A stretch of DNA of 64,000 nucleotides from Taenia hydatigena (GCA_036345935.2 JADWOT020000006.1:18140519-18204518), one strand, 5' to 3'. Positions 22,370 to 36,455 are shown, counted from the first letter of the stretch. Program-made: numbers and translations. The notes: a model not told the origin generated them from the letters alone.

Positions 22370-25300
22370 CTACCCAGAAGAGACAGGACGACAGGTGGGA
22401 GATCCCCTAGGTGTGGTCGTCGCAGAGCTGACCGCCGTGACCACATGATTGGCCTCGAGTGGAAGCGAATTCGTGGAACTGGTGGACGGCGTCGGATGGA
22501 GAGGCTTGTAGAAGAGGAGGGGGTGGGCTTCTCCGCTTGCTGATGGAACGGCGGTCTGTGTGACGGAAGCGGTGGTCGCGCCAGTACTGCCAGCATACCT
22601 GAGGTTAGTGGTGAATTGATTGTGAAACGTCACAGCCTCTGTAATAGCCACACCCACGGCCTGATGAGCGGAGTGAGTGTCCTTGCGCAATCGCTCGCAT
22701 TCCTCTGTCTTCCTCTACATACCAAAAAAAGCCGATGGGGTGTGAGGAATGCCCCATGCATTATGTCTATTGTTAGAGCATTGATCAACCTGTTAATTTT
22801 ATGCATTAATGCGACAAATAATGTTAAAATGGAGCATAACTTCGAGAAACATAGAAGGAGAGAGTGTAACATACATCGAGAGAAGCCTGCAGACGAATTT
22901 GGTTTTCTCGAGCGACTGCAAGAAGTAATTCCAATTGCTGTATAATTTCCCGCTGATGTGCCGTCTATGGCATAAAAAGATCCGAACAGACACCACATCT
23001 ACCAATTTTGCATAATGGAAGAGGCGGGAAAAATGACACCACTACACGAAAACAGAAAGCCAGGCAAAACCAACTGAATTGACAAGTCATGTGTAATTTA
23101 CATGATTTGTTTTGTCGATTTCACTAATAGACATGGTCTTAAATGAACATTACGATCTAGTTCACTAAATCTGGGGGAGTTTTGGGCATCAATATCAGAA
23201 GCTTTGAACAGGTCGCTAGTAATTTAAAAGCTTTCAAAGATTTAACCACTAGAAATCCACATCACCATCACATTGACGAAATCCACCATTAGGTTAATGG
23301 GTTAACTTATAGAGGCTGGGTGGGTTGAAGTGCGTAACCAAATTCACCCTTGATCTAACCTTTTATCTAGGTCACTAATAACACCAACGCTCTCCTAGTT
23401 TAGCAAAGATTCACGTTTTCAATGAGAGATCTGAGAGGGGAAACATTTACCTCATCAAGAGCGTCGCGCAGCTTCCGCTCGCACTCAGCCAGTTTGGCGG
23501 TAAGGTCGGCAGCGGCGCTGACCGCCTGGCCGGCAGTGTTGTCAAGGCGGGCCTGTAGAGCACCGGCGAGGTCACGGGTCGCCGCGAGGTCGCGTCGCAC
23601 CTCTGCCACCTCTCCATCCAACTCTTGGACCCGCGACTCCGCCTTTTCTGCCGCGGTGCTGAGACGAGCGCACTACGAGAAACGGACGAGAGAACGGTGG
23701 TGGCAGTTTGTTGGCGTTGAATGTGCTTATACCATCAGAATAAATTTTTGTTAAGTTCTCGGCTAACCTCGTACCCCGTGATTCGTGCCTTTAACCGTGC
23801 GAAAGCAGTGTAAGGGACAAATGCATTAAATATAATCGAAGTTATGGGAAAGTGGCCAAAAATGAACAAGAATTCACAACAGAACTTCATATTTTTAAGC
23901 CCAAAAAACTCAAAGTAGTATCTCATAATCCCGCGCCTGTGAGATTACCACACCATTCACAAGTAGATGCAACCTTTAATAAAGAATGGAGTAAAAGGCC
24001 AAAATGAAATAGAGATACTTTTTCCTCCGCAATGACACACTCGCGCTTCGCGCTCAGAGCTGCGAATTCGGCCTTCTGAGCGCGATCAATGTGGTTTCGC
24101 ACAGCGGCCTCCTTGCCTTGCAGCGCCCCCTCCACCTCGGCCAGGGTCCGCTCCAGTTCCACATTACGCCTTGACATCGCCTCAAATTCTTTGCTCAAAG
24201 AACTGAGAGGAGATGGAAAAAGCCAGGTAGAAAAGTATGACAGCTTCCACTTCAATCGACTCATCGGCACTTTTATTGATGATTCAATCGAACCTTGTCA
24301 AATTGATAAGCATTCATGATATTCATTGTACACTGAATGTGACCTCTAATTTGATAATGTAATAAGTGAGATGGCGTAATGTCTAAAAAGGAATCGCCGA
24401 ATAAAGCCACGTCGGTAATTTTAAATAAAAGTAGGACAAAAATAACCGCTGAAGTAAGACAAATAGAAAGTGCCATTCCTACCCATATTGTACCAACAGG
24501 TCTTTATGTTCCCTCAATTTGACATCCAGCGCCTGATCGGAAGAGGAGACATTTTGAAGAGCTTCGGCTAGACGGCAGTGAAGATCATTGTTCTCATTTT
24601 TGGCGGCCTGTAAACGACTTTTGAGGCTTTCAACTTCATTGCTGAGAACCGTAATGTCGTCCTGAAAACGTAAAAACGACAACAGAGGATGAAATGTTAT
24701 GTTGATGAGGCTCAATAAGCAATGAACCTCCTCACCAGAAACTACACTACAGGGTAGATAAAAATATATAACTAGTTACGTCGACTTTTCAGCATCAATA
24801 AGGATGATATGGAGCTTTGATAATAGGTTCTCAAACCTTCCGAAAAGTTAAAAACAGCTTTCCATCCATTAGTAAGATCCTCCATCGATGGCAGCCCTGA
24901 ACGCGCGCACTCAAACCTAATGGAGCAAAACTCAATGTTGACACCACCAGCCTGTAAAAGCGGAAGTACCTTGGCTTTAGCATACTTCTCCTCCGAAATG
25001 TCCCGGCTCCGGCTAACAATTTGTGAGGAAGTCTCCGCCTCGTGGAGCCGCTCAGTCAGTGTTTGAACCTCGCGATCCCGCTCGGCTGCCATTGCAGTGA
25101 CCTCACGGAGACGCAGCTCAACACTGTTCAGATATTGCTGCCATAAAAACAAGTCAGTTTTTCTTTCTCTACTTAACCCGAAAGGAAATCTAGGTGTCCC
25201 TAAGGTCCCGATGATTTTCAATCACCCAGAGAGTCAGTAAGATTTTAATGTCAAGTAGTATGCTAAGTGCATTTAAATTGTCATTATTTTCCAAGCATAC

Positions 25301-28300
25301 AGCTGGGCTTATCACACAACAATTCTCAATCCCTTTGCCCAAGCGTGAATAAGAACCTACCAACGATGTTAAATAGGTCAGAGGCCGAAGCTAATGGAAG
25401 GTACCTTATTCTCCTCGAACAATTGAGTGCGCTGGTCGAGGTCTCGTTTTAAGGTGACCAAATCCTCAGTGCGGTCGTCAAGGCTCGCCTGGAGGGCGTC
25501 TTTCTCGGCATCCAATTGTGATGCCACCTTGCGTAGACGCAACACCTCCTCGTGGCTACACTGACAGGTGGGGAAGGCAAAATGAAGCAATACCATTATC
25601 ATTGATGTTATCATCGGGGAAAAAAAAAGAATAATTACCACTCACCAGTAGAGTAACAATAATCTGAGAATGATCTTTAGAGGGAGATATCTGTTTATAA
25701 TGGTGCCCATCAAGAGATAGAGAAGTAGCGGTATAAAAGAAGTCCGTGAAGGACTCGATAATGTAGTGAAAACTATTAAGTAACCATGAAGTGGCTGTAA
25801 ATAACTTAAAAAACATCGTGTCTTTTAATCAAAATGAGATATTCGACGAGTTTCAAGGCGAACATAAACATGAGATCAGGCTAGAAAATGAGACCGAAAC
25901 CAACTCTAATTTCTGCGTCGAGCTCCATGATGCGAGCATTCAAGGACTGAAAGTCGCGTTGAGCCTCAGCCACCATGGTGTCGGAGAGCTGTTTTCCTTT
26001 CAACGCCTCGCTGCACATGTTCTTTCGCATTGCCAGTTCACTCACCAGAGAAGAGTTCCGAGCATTTGTCTGGACCAACGCGGTCTGAAGCTGCTCCTTC
26101 AGCTTCTCAGCCTCCTCCTTAGTTGAGGGAGAAAGAGAGAGAGAGAGAAACAAGTGACGGTGTGCTGAACAACAACTATGCATGATTTACGAAACGAAGC
26201 AACTAAGTTTTAATTGTGTGAAGCCAGATGAAGTCTCCGAGGACAAAAAGAAGTTGTACAGAACTTGGAGGATTAATTGAACTAGTGCTCAAGTTGTCTG
26301 GAAAGAGATGCACATAGAAATAAGATTTGAAGATTGCAACACACTAATTTTGGTTCCCTATCATTACAAGCTCTACTTATATTCCGACTTCGTTAAGGCC
26401 CCAGTCTTGAACGTTTTCCTATGGCCCATCTTGATGGCAAAGAAGGAAGACAATTGAAGTTGAAATAGCCGAGCACATAAAGATGTGTATCAATTCCAAT
26501 TAGTAGTATGTGCACAAATGATAAAAATAAAGTTCCGAAATCGTGACTCAACAACTTTAAGTCAGCTAAGCTAATTAGTCTTCCCATGACAATATTCCCG
26601 CAGTGATCATCCCCAAAGAAAAGATAGAAAGAAAAAAATTGACCGGACTTTTTGATGATTTCTGAAGAAAATATACGTGGGAAATGACGCTCAAGGCTAA
26701 AAAGTGAAAATATTTCGAAAAGGCAACTAAATTATGCTTTTCGATACGGAAATACGCCGTATGAATGTCTAGCGATAGTAGTTAAGATGACAAATAACTA
26801 TTAATAATCTTTCTCACAATTTCAAAGTTTCACAAAGTTATGCTGCACCTTTTGTGAGGTTATCTGCTCAACTTTGTATTTCAACTGCTCCACCTGTAGC
26901 TCAAGTTCATCGGTTCGTCTTCGAGAGGCTTCCAGCTGCGTACGAGAGTCAGCTAGGGCCGTTTGGAGGGCAGAAATCTCTTCCCTCAGCTGCTGCTGCT
27001 CATTACGACTGTGTTGCGAGAGTCCCCCCGTTGCATTAGAGACTCTGGCACGTTGGGACTCATCGGGGTTTGAAACTGCGTTATTTTTGCACTGGTAATC
27101 TAGCGTTTGGACGTGCTCTGAGCCAGTAAGTCCAGTAAAGAATGCTGGGCGTTTGGAAGAAGCCTCTGATTTTTGCGCCTAAGCGTATAGTGAATTGATT
27201 CAGAGTTATAAATAATACTCCATTAAAGTGGTGAATAAACTGCTCTACCTTTTCCAGTTCCAATAAGAGCTGATCCCTCTCAGATCGTAAGGATCGGACT
27301 TCAGCTTGGATCTAAAATACAAAGGGCAAATCAAAAGATGCTTGAAAAAGGAAAGTCGAAAAAAGAAACGCACCTTAAGAAGGTTCTGTTCAAATTGATT
27401 CAGTGCCATCTGAAGCTCATCGCGCTCTTGCTTTACAGTCTCAAATTCGGCGTCATTCTTTGGACTTATCTGCAAATCAAATAGATGTAAATACCCTAAC
27501 GTTCGTATACTAATGGCTCGGACCCATCATTTCATGTTAAAATGCTACCTGGTATTAGTAAAACACTTCCTACTTCCATAACTCAAAAAAGAGGTTGGAA
27601 AAATGGAGCAAACGAAGACGAACACAGAGCCAACGAAAATGCAACGGAGAGGAGGGAGAGGTGAATGAAAACAACGTTCACTCACATAGACGGCTGATTG
27701 ACCGTGGTGATAATGATGACTAGACAGATAAGTGAGACGAGAGATTTCAACTTGAAGCTCATCGGTGCGCCGAATGTAGTAGTCACGCTCCGATTCTGTC
27801 GCCTTTAACAGGGACCTTAGCATCTGCAGGAAACGTTGAGTAATTTTGTAGCGGAGAGGAAGAAAGTTGACCCAATTAGGAAGAAATAAGACAGCAAGTT
27901 GAACCGAGAGAGGGGGCAATAATAAGGTTGGGAACGCCATGGAACCAATCAACACCGATAAGGGAAAGTCTACCGAAATTTTGTGGTCTAGAAAAAATAC
28001 ATTTGCCTGAAATACCAAAAAGCTCGCCTACTAGTATGGCAAAGAGTCCTCGCATTCAATAAGCTTGGATAAGAATGTGCCATACAATACTAGTACCACG
28101 AAATAGTTGAAAAATGATGCCACCGCACAAATATTGAAGCGGTTCCTTATAGATTAAAAAGACCCTTTCATGCTAACTTAATCCCTCTTTCCCGTAATTA
28201 GGATAACCAGCGCATAGACATTGAAAAATGGAAAAGGAAAAGGGAAGCAGGATGAGAAGAAAACCTCTACCACGAAAGCAACTTAATTGTTTATCAGTAG

Positions 28301-31300
28301 AACCTATCAAATCGAAATGCGATTAAAGTGATGGTTTAAAAATTTGAAGCAATTCAGACGCACAAAAGGGGGCTTCGAATTACCCTTTAAAAAGTTTAGC
28401 AAGAAAAGTGAGAAAACGAACACGTTGGTGATTACAAGTCTAGACGATGACAAATCAAAACACCCGAGCCTAAATGATTTTAGAGCTCAATTGTTTCGAT
28501 GATAGACCATATAACAGAGTGCCTCACTAGATGAACCGTGAGAGATAAGAAAAGTTAGAATTATAAAGATGGTTAACTTGGGAGGAAATGTACCATTGTA
28601 AGCCAAAGCAATTTCATTGCTCGGATTTCTATTCCCACTACTAAACACGGAGAGAAAACTAAACGAATGTAAAATGAAAAACCAGTAATGGCATCGGAAG
28701 AAACATAGAAGCGTCAACGAACGCAAGGATACCATCATGATATTCCATTGATCGCTTCAGAAATATGAATTCTCATCAAAACAAACTCAAAGATAGCTTG
28801 GCGCATATCAAGTCGCTGCATCATTAACACGATCAGTGGATAGGATGTCACAAGGTTCCAGGAGCATCAAAGGCATGGGAAGGGAGCCAACACACCTCCG
28901 AGGTGAATTCACGACCAACAGACGCTTCATCCCTTTCACAATCTCCATTGGGGACGTCAAAGTGGACAGAGTGGGTGTGAGCGTTCTGGTTGCCACCTTC
29001 CGTAGCGTCATCGGTGGCGGCGATGAATGAAGTACCCGTTGTGAACCATCGGCGCAGACTACGATTCAGGTAGTCTACCTGTGCGCGCAGCATCTCTCGA
29101 TCCGCCAACAGACCCTGCAGATGGCAAAAAGAGGGGAGTGAAGAAATACAGAATTGTATCGCTGCCGCCATCCTGCATGTGAGGCTATGCCCATAATAAC
29201 GTGAAATTGGATGGATTTGGGAGCAGTAAGTCTAATCTTGTACTTCAAAGACCGTCCTCATGGATGCTTGAAATAAAAATAAATATGTATTTATGGTCAC
29301 TTGAATGAAGACAGATTCAAATATTTCTCTTGATTACACTACAAAAAGGGAAAATACCTCTATGTATTCCTTAATTGGAGGTTCATAATCTTCTGTCATC
29401 TGCTTTGCGGCAGCAGCAACAGCAATGGTACCAGTAACAGTATTAGGCAATGAAGAGGAAGGCTTTTTGATAGCAGCTCTCATTGCACGCCGATTGACAG
29501 GTTGTGTTGGTTTTTTTGCCAGTGGCACAAGGCGTTTTAGGCGCTCAATCTCAAGCACCATTTTCTTCTCTAATTGGAAGGGGAATTAGATCCCCCCACT
29601 GAACGTATCCTTAAAGCTAGTAAGCAACTTACGGCAATTCACCAATTCATCCGTCCGACTGAAAAAGTGGCTGCTGGTTTTTTCAAAGCTATCTAGCAAC
29701 TCTGCTAACTCGCACCGATCCACCTGCGGGATAAACAAGCTACAATTAGCACAATAGCGTAAATTAACAGCTATTTCAAATCGTCTGATTTCATCAACTG
29801 ATAGATGGAACAGTATATAATGAATGACTGCTTTTTCTTTAAAAAAGGGGAAGTACGCACATCGATGGGGACCAAATTATGCAAGGCGGAACGGTAGCAG
29901 CTTAACCAATAATAACTCGACTTTAGGCACCTCTATGCTTAAAACCCACTCAAAAAACCCATAAACCATAATACTAAAAATTAGGGACAAGACTGTTGAA
30001 AACTATATGCACACAAAGAAGGGATGGAGGAATGGATTGGATTGTATAAATAGCTAGAAACTGAATGATAGCATTCAAGGGCCGAAATACCTTGCCATCC
30101 ATAGGATGCTTCAGAAGTTCGCACTGAGAAGCGCGCTCCCGCCTGGATGACACCGCAAAAGCAGACTGACTGATCGCGTCCAGACGCAGGAGCATTCGTT
30201 TCTCCAGCTCTTCATTGCGTTTCTGCAACAGATCTACCTGTGATTGCAGCTGCCCAATCATCCGATCCGCGTGACTCTGCTGCGTCTCCAGCACCAACTT
30301 CTCGAGCGGCATTTCACCTTCAACAATCCGACGCAGACGGTCAATCTCTTCGTTTCGCACCTCAATCTAAAATTGGTAATGGCGAAAGGCTATTACGGAG
30401 ATCATAGCAGCTATATAACCGCAAAAGTTCTTAGGTCTCCATGACCTTAGCCACCACGGACCTGCTACCCAGACATATAGGCTTGCAGCCTCCAAAGCAG
30501 AATCAGGCATCATGATATTTTACCTGTTTCTTAAAAGCCACCGCCCGCTTCTCGGTAAGTTCTCGTTCCTTTTGCAGCAGTAGGACATTTGCCTCGAGAT
30601 CACAGCAGCGTTTAGTCAGTGTTTTCACTAAGTCGTCATTCTGAAATTTGATGTCAAATGTGCCTCATTTAATATTCATTAGATTAGATTTAAAAGAGTT
30701 TGGGATGCATATGATCGTTGCGGATAAGGGGAGCCTTGGCATCTGAACCGTAAAATACTCAATGCACAGGGTAATAAGAACTAAAGCTGAGGAATTTTGA
30801 CCTTATGAAAGTCCCATTAACAAGCCGTGAGAATAAAACCAACCACACGCCTCAGAACTATTCGCATTTACAGGTTCATTCTGGGATTCACCACCGCTGC
30901 AACTATAAGGTTGGGTCTGGCCATCAGCACAACTTGGAACAGGATTGGAGGCATTCGAGTTGGAGATGGCGTGACCATCAAGGTCAGGATTTTCTTGAGA
31001 AGAACCGAGTCTCGGACCGTGAGTACCTGGAAAGACATGCACTTTTTAATTAATCAGGAGACAAGGACTCGGGGCCAGAGCAGCACTTTCGCAAACTAGT
31101 TGAAAGCATCTGGAGATAATAATACGCTGCATAGAAACAGATCACCTAAAGTGACGCGTGGTTAGCTTGGTTTATCCCTAGACAGCAAATCAGAAATGGC
31201 GAAAACATCCTATTCATATTCGAAGAAGCTACTTTATTAATGCAATTCAATCCAGTTTCGCTGATATCGAACAGCGAAAGATTTAACAAGTCTACGTGCA

Positions 31301-32005
31301 GCCCTGGTTTAAAAGCATGGGCTATTTGTAATCAGAAGAAGGAAAACACTAAGAAATCTACTAGTAAGAGGTATTTTAAGAGAACAGTCAAGGCGAAAGT
31401 GAATAAAAATCCAGATGGGATATCCATGGGCAAATATAGTTAAAATGCATCGTTCGCAAGGTTAAGTACACAATAATGCCCACAACCTAGTTTCGACTAA
31501 GTTATTTTAAATATGTAAAATCAAACTAACCCGATACAGCGGCGTGCGAGTTTTTACTAGTGAGTTTCATCGACTGCTTCGACTCTAGCTCGAGAGTTCG
31601 GAGCCTTTCCATATAATTCAAATTTAAGGCTTGAAGCTCATAGTTGGCGGACTCCAAGCTCAGTGACTTCTCACTTAGCTCTAAAAAGGTTACTCATGCC
31701 ATTTGCAAACCTTGGATTTGGGTTTTATAACTTTCGTGAATTTGTAATATGTTCCTATTAAGACATAAACATTCGTCCCTCAAGGTTGAGTTTTCTGCCC
31801 TCAGCGTACTACATTTCCCTTCCAGTTCCGCTGTAAGTTTAGACGAAGACTCATGCTTGTTTTCTCGTAACCCATGCGTTGCAAGAATCAAGTCATCCAG
31901 TAAACGCCCAACAAGGGATAAACTCTCTTCTCCTAGAGGTTCTTTATAACCCAACACATCCAGTCTTTTCCGAAGACTACTGAAAACCTCAGATTCTACG
32001 ACCAT
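22370..32005 (-). CDS. CEP135: Centrosomal protein CEP135 / Bld10 homologue
   Basis: Twenty exons in phase: 31711-32005, 31531-31680, 30872-31026, 30524-30640, 30091-30366, 29633-29723, 29358-29569, 28896-29114, 27686-27823, 27374-27469, 27249-27311, 26849-27178, 25905-26117, 25405-25560, 24970-25137, 24483-24661, 24019-24202, 23451-23672, 22875-22964 and 22370-22714, giving 1232 residues (human about 1140). The protein links the centriole cartwheel to the microtubule wall. Landmarks in order match the family: SLRKRLDVLGYKEPL near the N-terminus, NEEIDRLRRIVEG with a following QVDLLQKRNEELEKR, ESERDYYIRRTDELQ, KQERDELQMALNQFEQN and a long heptad-rich coiled coil, then a Ser/Thr/Pro-rich tail. 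First intron is 30 nt. The exon ending at 25905 uses a weak GTTGGT donor. A TTGTAG acceptor lies six bases before the ATG. It sits about 1.1 kb downstream of RBM34 on the same strand. Confidence 0.93.
26133..26148. repeat. GA/CT repeat serving as a polypyrimidine tract
   Basis: On the minus strand this reads as a CT repeat ending about 15 bases before the acceptor of the CEP135 exon at 25905-26117, so it probably forms its polypyrimidine tract. Confidence 0.55.
31681..31710 (-). other. 30-nt micro-intron, CEP135 intron 1
   Basis: Starts GTTTGC and ends CTTTTTAG on the minus strand; it splits a codon after one base. Reading through meets TGA, so splicing is needed. It is the shortest intron that I can support in the window. 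Confidence 0.8.
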
Positions 32006-33073
32006 TGCGGACTACAACCAAACAATTTTCAAATGTCATAGTAGGCCAATAAATTTACGATTTAGCATCTTGACTGTAATATGAACCAATCACTCGTCGA
32101 CAGTGCTGTGACTACGAACAGAGCGAGTGCTGTTTACCATCTTAAATGCGTGGCCAATCAAACACTTAATGCAGTTGACTTCGAAAAACAACTTGTGTAA
32201 TTTAATTAGCCAAAGTACAGATCATCCACGAATCGAAAAACTTGTTATTGTCTTGATCATATACTGGGTGGCTTCGTTAAAATCATCTTCGGTATTTATA
32301 ATAAATTATTTCCATCTACCCACCAAAGGACTTGGAATTCAGTATGCACTTTCTGGCAATGTATGCTTCAAAAAATGCATTATGCATAAAGCAGTGCAGC
32401 TTAAGCGCTGAGTTTTGAAGGGTGACATATGACAAAACAAATACTATAATTTCCTATTCCATCTCTACTTTTAATCAAGAACTAAAGTTTTCACGCTGCA
32501 TTCGTCAACACAACAACATTTGATGTGGTCCTTTACACTTGGAGCTAAAGCTACCTGTGAGTTACCTATGCTGTGCTCGACGTGACTCCACCTGGCGCAT
32601 TATCTAGCGGATCGGCGCACAATCTACACCCCGCGAGTGGGTAGGATGCGCCCCGGAACGACCCCACTCGAGATCCACACCCTTACCAGTTAGCTCCCTA
32701 TTTCCATGCGATATGACCCATCACAACCGCTTTGAAACAAAAATACCCGCAAGGGACAAGTGACCCCCCTCGCTCCCTAACGAGCCGTGCTCTCCACGTC
32801 AAAAGGGGTAAATTACTCGGCACACCCGCACGGCTGAGGAACCAGGTTATCAGTATCGGTGACCGCTCCCGCCTGACTACAAACCCTTCGAAGCGGATAC
32901 AGCAAAGAGATAACCATAATTGATGCAGCCCACTAACCTGAACAAACGGTGGACGCAGATCGTAAGCCCAAACCGCCTCAGTGACAAAGTCACAGCTGCT
33001 ATGCCGTATCAAATATACAAAGATATTTCTATAAGGTACTTCAACGTACAGCAGAGAGCTTCCTCAGACACAA
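32006..33073. other. GC-richer spacer between RBM34 and CEP135
   Basis: Holds the RBM34 3' untranslated region and the CEP135 upstream region. The part at 32560-33030 is visibly richer in G, C and CpG than its surroundings and contains a 104-codon minus-strand open frame without recognised motifs. A perfect 8-bp inverted repeat (CGAGTGGG at 32634-32641 and its complement at 32663-32670) lies inside. It may be a CpG-type promoter patch or an old repeat; I cannot tell which. Confidence 0.5.
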
Positions 33074-35396
33074 TCATTTCCTAGAATATGATTTTTTTCT
33101 TTTTGATTTTCGGCTGCCAGTAGGACCAAATTTGCCTGTTTTGGCTATATTTACAGCAGCCTTACCATCAGTCGCGGCATCGATCCGCCTTCGTTTACTT
33201 CGCTTTTGCAAGACGCGTCTCATAAACTGCTTTCGTGCCGCAGCTCCCTTCAGGTTGGTTGGGACTCTGAGATTGATTCTGCAGGCATCAACAGACTTCT
33301 GTGACTGGTAACTCCCAATATTTTCGCGTCGTTGTTGCTTATTCTTCACTTTTTTGACGGACTTCCAGGGCTCAACGCGCAACCGACGCCCACCGACCAC
33401 AAGACCCTGTAACTTGTTTGAACCGCTGCCATCGTCAGAGCGGCTCACTTCAGCCTGTCGAATGACAAGCGGTATAGAGCTGGGATCCTCAAACTCCACG
33501 AAGCCAATGCCCTTCACTGCACCCGTGGCTGAGTCACGAACTAAGCGGACATTCGTGATCCTGCCAAAGGATTGAAATACCTGACGTACCTAAACAAATA
33601 AGACAGGATCCTGTAATGCGCGCAAATTCAGCACTTGACTCCAATAGCACTCCCATAAACTGACGCCAAACCTGGCATCCTGACAGTAGGTTATGTATGT
33701 TGGAAACAAAATTATGCAGGATACGATAGTGCAGAGTATTCTTATAGAACACAGACTAATAAATTCATTAAGCGAAAGTAGAGAAACCGAAGCAGGTTTC
33801 AAGACTGCACCTCTTCTTCATTTGTAGAAAAAGGAAGATTGCCAACGAAGATGCTCTTATGGGCGCTGTAGGAGGGATTCCGCCGACCACAGACATCAAC
33901 GCGAATGTGACGGCCTGTATCAGCACCGTCCTTTGCGAGGAAATAGCCGTTCAACCTTAATGCTGCTGAAATCCCCGCACTGGACGTAAGGACCACGAAT
34001 CCAATTTGTGTGTGCTTGTCTCCAGCTAGTTTAAAAAAAAACAAGCTAGAAACCTGATATGCATAGATATATTAACAACAGAAACCTAATTCAAAGAACC
34101 CAAGAGGAAAATAAGCCACTTTCAAACCAAACTGATGATCTTAGTATCACAAGCGCGTTTGAAATAGGCTGCGATTCGAAACAGCCATTATAAATTATAA
34201 AATCAAGTTGGTATTCACAAGTTGATCAAGTAACAACCGGGAAAGATGGTAGGTGATAATAATAATTGGATACTGCAAAAACACCTGTTGGATGAAGTAT
34301 CACGTCTGGATTGAGAACAATCAATAAGTATCTGGTAAATTTAGAGACTATAAACGATACTAACGCGCCACACAAAAAGTACAGCAATAAATCATTAAGC
34401 GAACAACCTAATCAATGCAGCCGAACAATAATATGCCATGAACATAGTAAAGAAATGGTCGTCAGTATAAGGCATTCCAGGTGGACATGACAGTTCTACT
34501 ATCTACCTGAAAATGGAGTAAGTTTAATGAGGAACGTGATGATATACCAGCAAATTCGTGCTGTATGGAAGATCGTTTTTTAGCCTGTTTACTAGTACCA
34601 CCAGTGGTAGGTACAGCTCCACGAAGACGAACAGATTCGATTTTGCAGCCTGCTGAATCAACTTTGGTCTTTGTGAGGACACCGCGGAAAAGTTTGTGAA
34701 GAGCCCTTTTAGTCATCCAGGCAGGCAGATTGCCAACGAAAACTGTTCGTCTCAGACGATCCCTTCCTGCTCTTCGATGCTCTCTCTGTTCACTATGATA
34801 ATTATAGGAGATGCAGTTGGAAAAGAAGAATGAATTTAAGCTGATGCGAAAAACAACATTGCAGATTTGCAGAATAAAAACCTACGCGCGTGAAGTCATA
34901 GCAACATGTTCATTAATATCGGAATCGCCAGAAAGTTCTTCCGTGTTCAGATCAGGAGGTGGGGCGTTTATCTCTGAGTTACTTATTAGCCTTCTATCTG
35001 CTTTGGAATCCTGCGTTCTACGTTATAAAAAATATAAACGAAGGACTATTTTGGGCCAGTTTACCTGCAAGCTTTGGCAATATAATAGATATCAGAGATA
35101 TCGGTACAAAAGAATAGAATTAACAAGTCCTTTCAATCCTTAACTCTTTGTAAGAACAAACAGACCGCGAAATTTATTCATATAATACGTATGAGAGCAA
35201 CGATCCACCACACATAACTCTAAATACTTAATTCAGGTCCAGAAAATTGAAAGTAGAAACTTACGTCCTATATAGATCACTTGTACCTTCCCGATTTTCC
35301 ACCTTGGAAGCCGACGGAACATCAGACCATTCAATATCTACGTGGGATCTGCCATCCAAACTTTTCCCCTTCCTCGATGTTTTTGCTTTCTTTACC
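33074..35396 (-). CDS. RBM34: RNA-binding protein RBM34 / Nop12-like (5' end unresolved)
   Basis: Five exons are supported: 35265-35396, 34886-35017, 34548-34792, 33811-34025 and 33074-33589, all joining in phase (about 413 residues). Two RRMs are recognisable: RRTVFVGNLPAWMTKRALHK, split by an intron and continuing to HIRVDV, then HKSIFVGNLPFSTNEEEV through GIGFVEFEDPSS. A lysine- and arginine-rich tail follows (QKRSKRRRID and a final KSKRKKSYSRK), typical of nucleolar proteins. RBM34/Nop12 proteins act in large-subunit ribosome biogenesis. The order, spacing and RRM1 ending match human RBM34. The first exon shown starts two bases into a codon, so at least one exon lies further right, before the MCM5 stop at 36456. 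I could not find an ATG exon with the right phase. An alternative start at an ATG at 35488 would require no splice there, but gives an intron-like sequence. Confidence 0.88.
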
Positions 35397-36455
35397 CTAG
35401 AAAACGAAATTAAGGAACAGCCTGAATACGTACATACTGCGCATAAAACACGAACTATAACACGCTGCGAGAATTCATTACACTGCATTGAAATTCAATT
35501 GATTGAAACACGTTTAGTAATTACTACATTTTTTTCCAAAAGTGTTGATACCAAAGCTTGGCTATTTTTTGCTACTTTTATGCTTTTCAGCATAATGCGA
35601 TAATTCTAGGCCCTTGTTTACCACTGTCAATGCACACAGGAGACTGTTCATTATCTATTTCATGTTTGTTAATCGTTTCCTATTTCGACCCTTAGTAGAC
35701 GATTAAAATAATGCCAGCTTAAACATTTCACTTACCACACTTGTCAAATCGTAAATAAATGTGCCACTGGAATTACAATTAGCGACCTACCCTTGCCTGC
35801 GCATATTAAATGCCTAACGTTACGACATGGGTCCTGATTACTCCTTGAAATTGTAGGAAGCCGCACCAAGATGGGAAACGAATTCATTGTGCCCACACTA
35901 GTGGCTAAGAGATGATGGTAGACACTCTCGCCACGTCTCAAACTCGAAGGGGTCCTGAGGAGTCCAAGGATTTCGCGCGGTTGTGCGTAATGCATACCAG
36001 ACCACTTTGATTCAATCACGGAGCGAACCACCTAGTGCATAGTTGAGTTGCCCAAATACGAATTGGCTTCACCCCATTCGTAAGCTATCTACCTAGTCTG
36101 ACTCCCGGAATTTTTATCTTTCCACATGTTAGATAGTACGAATAGGCAAACACAAAACCCTGAGCAGCCAGCCACCCGCCCGCAACAGCCCCCCACCGCA
36201 TTTATATAATGCCGCATTTGAGAAACCTGTGCATACAGCTTCGTTCGAGGGGAAACGGCAGGGGACGCATGCTGAAGCCCAAGATGTCATCTCAACCTCG
36301 AGGTAATTCAAGCAACCCGAGCCAGGACCTCACCTACTCGTACTCCCAAAAAGCAAATTTGTTGCACATGGGCTTTTTTTCAAGTGTTACTGCATATAAA
36401 ACCAAGCTCTTACATGGCGACACATATCTCAATATTTCAAAAGCTCAAGAAGTCG
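35397..36455. other. Spacer between MCM5 and RBM34, probably holding the RBM34 first exon
   Basis: About 1 kb between the last resolved RBM34 exon and the MCM5 stop. A 95-codon minus-strand open frame at 35744-36031 has no recognisable motif and no donor of the needed phase. Strong donor-like GTAAGT on the minus strand near 35735 is preceded by a frame with a stop. The RBM34 start therefore remains open. No RNA gene was seen. Confidence 0.4.

Noticed and set aside
35744..36031. 95-codon minus-strand frame as first exon of RBM34
   Set aside because: No donor in it leaves the two-base overhang needed by the next exon, and it does not resemble the family N-terminus.
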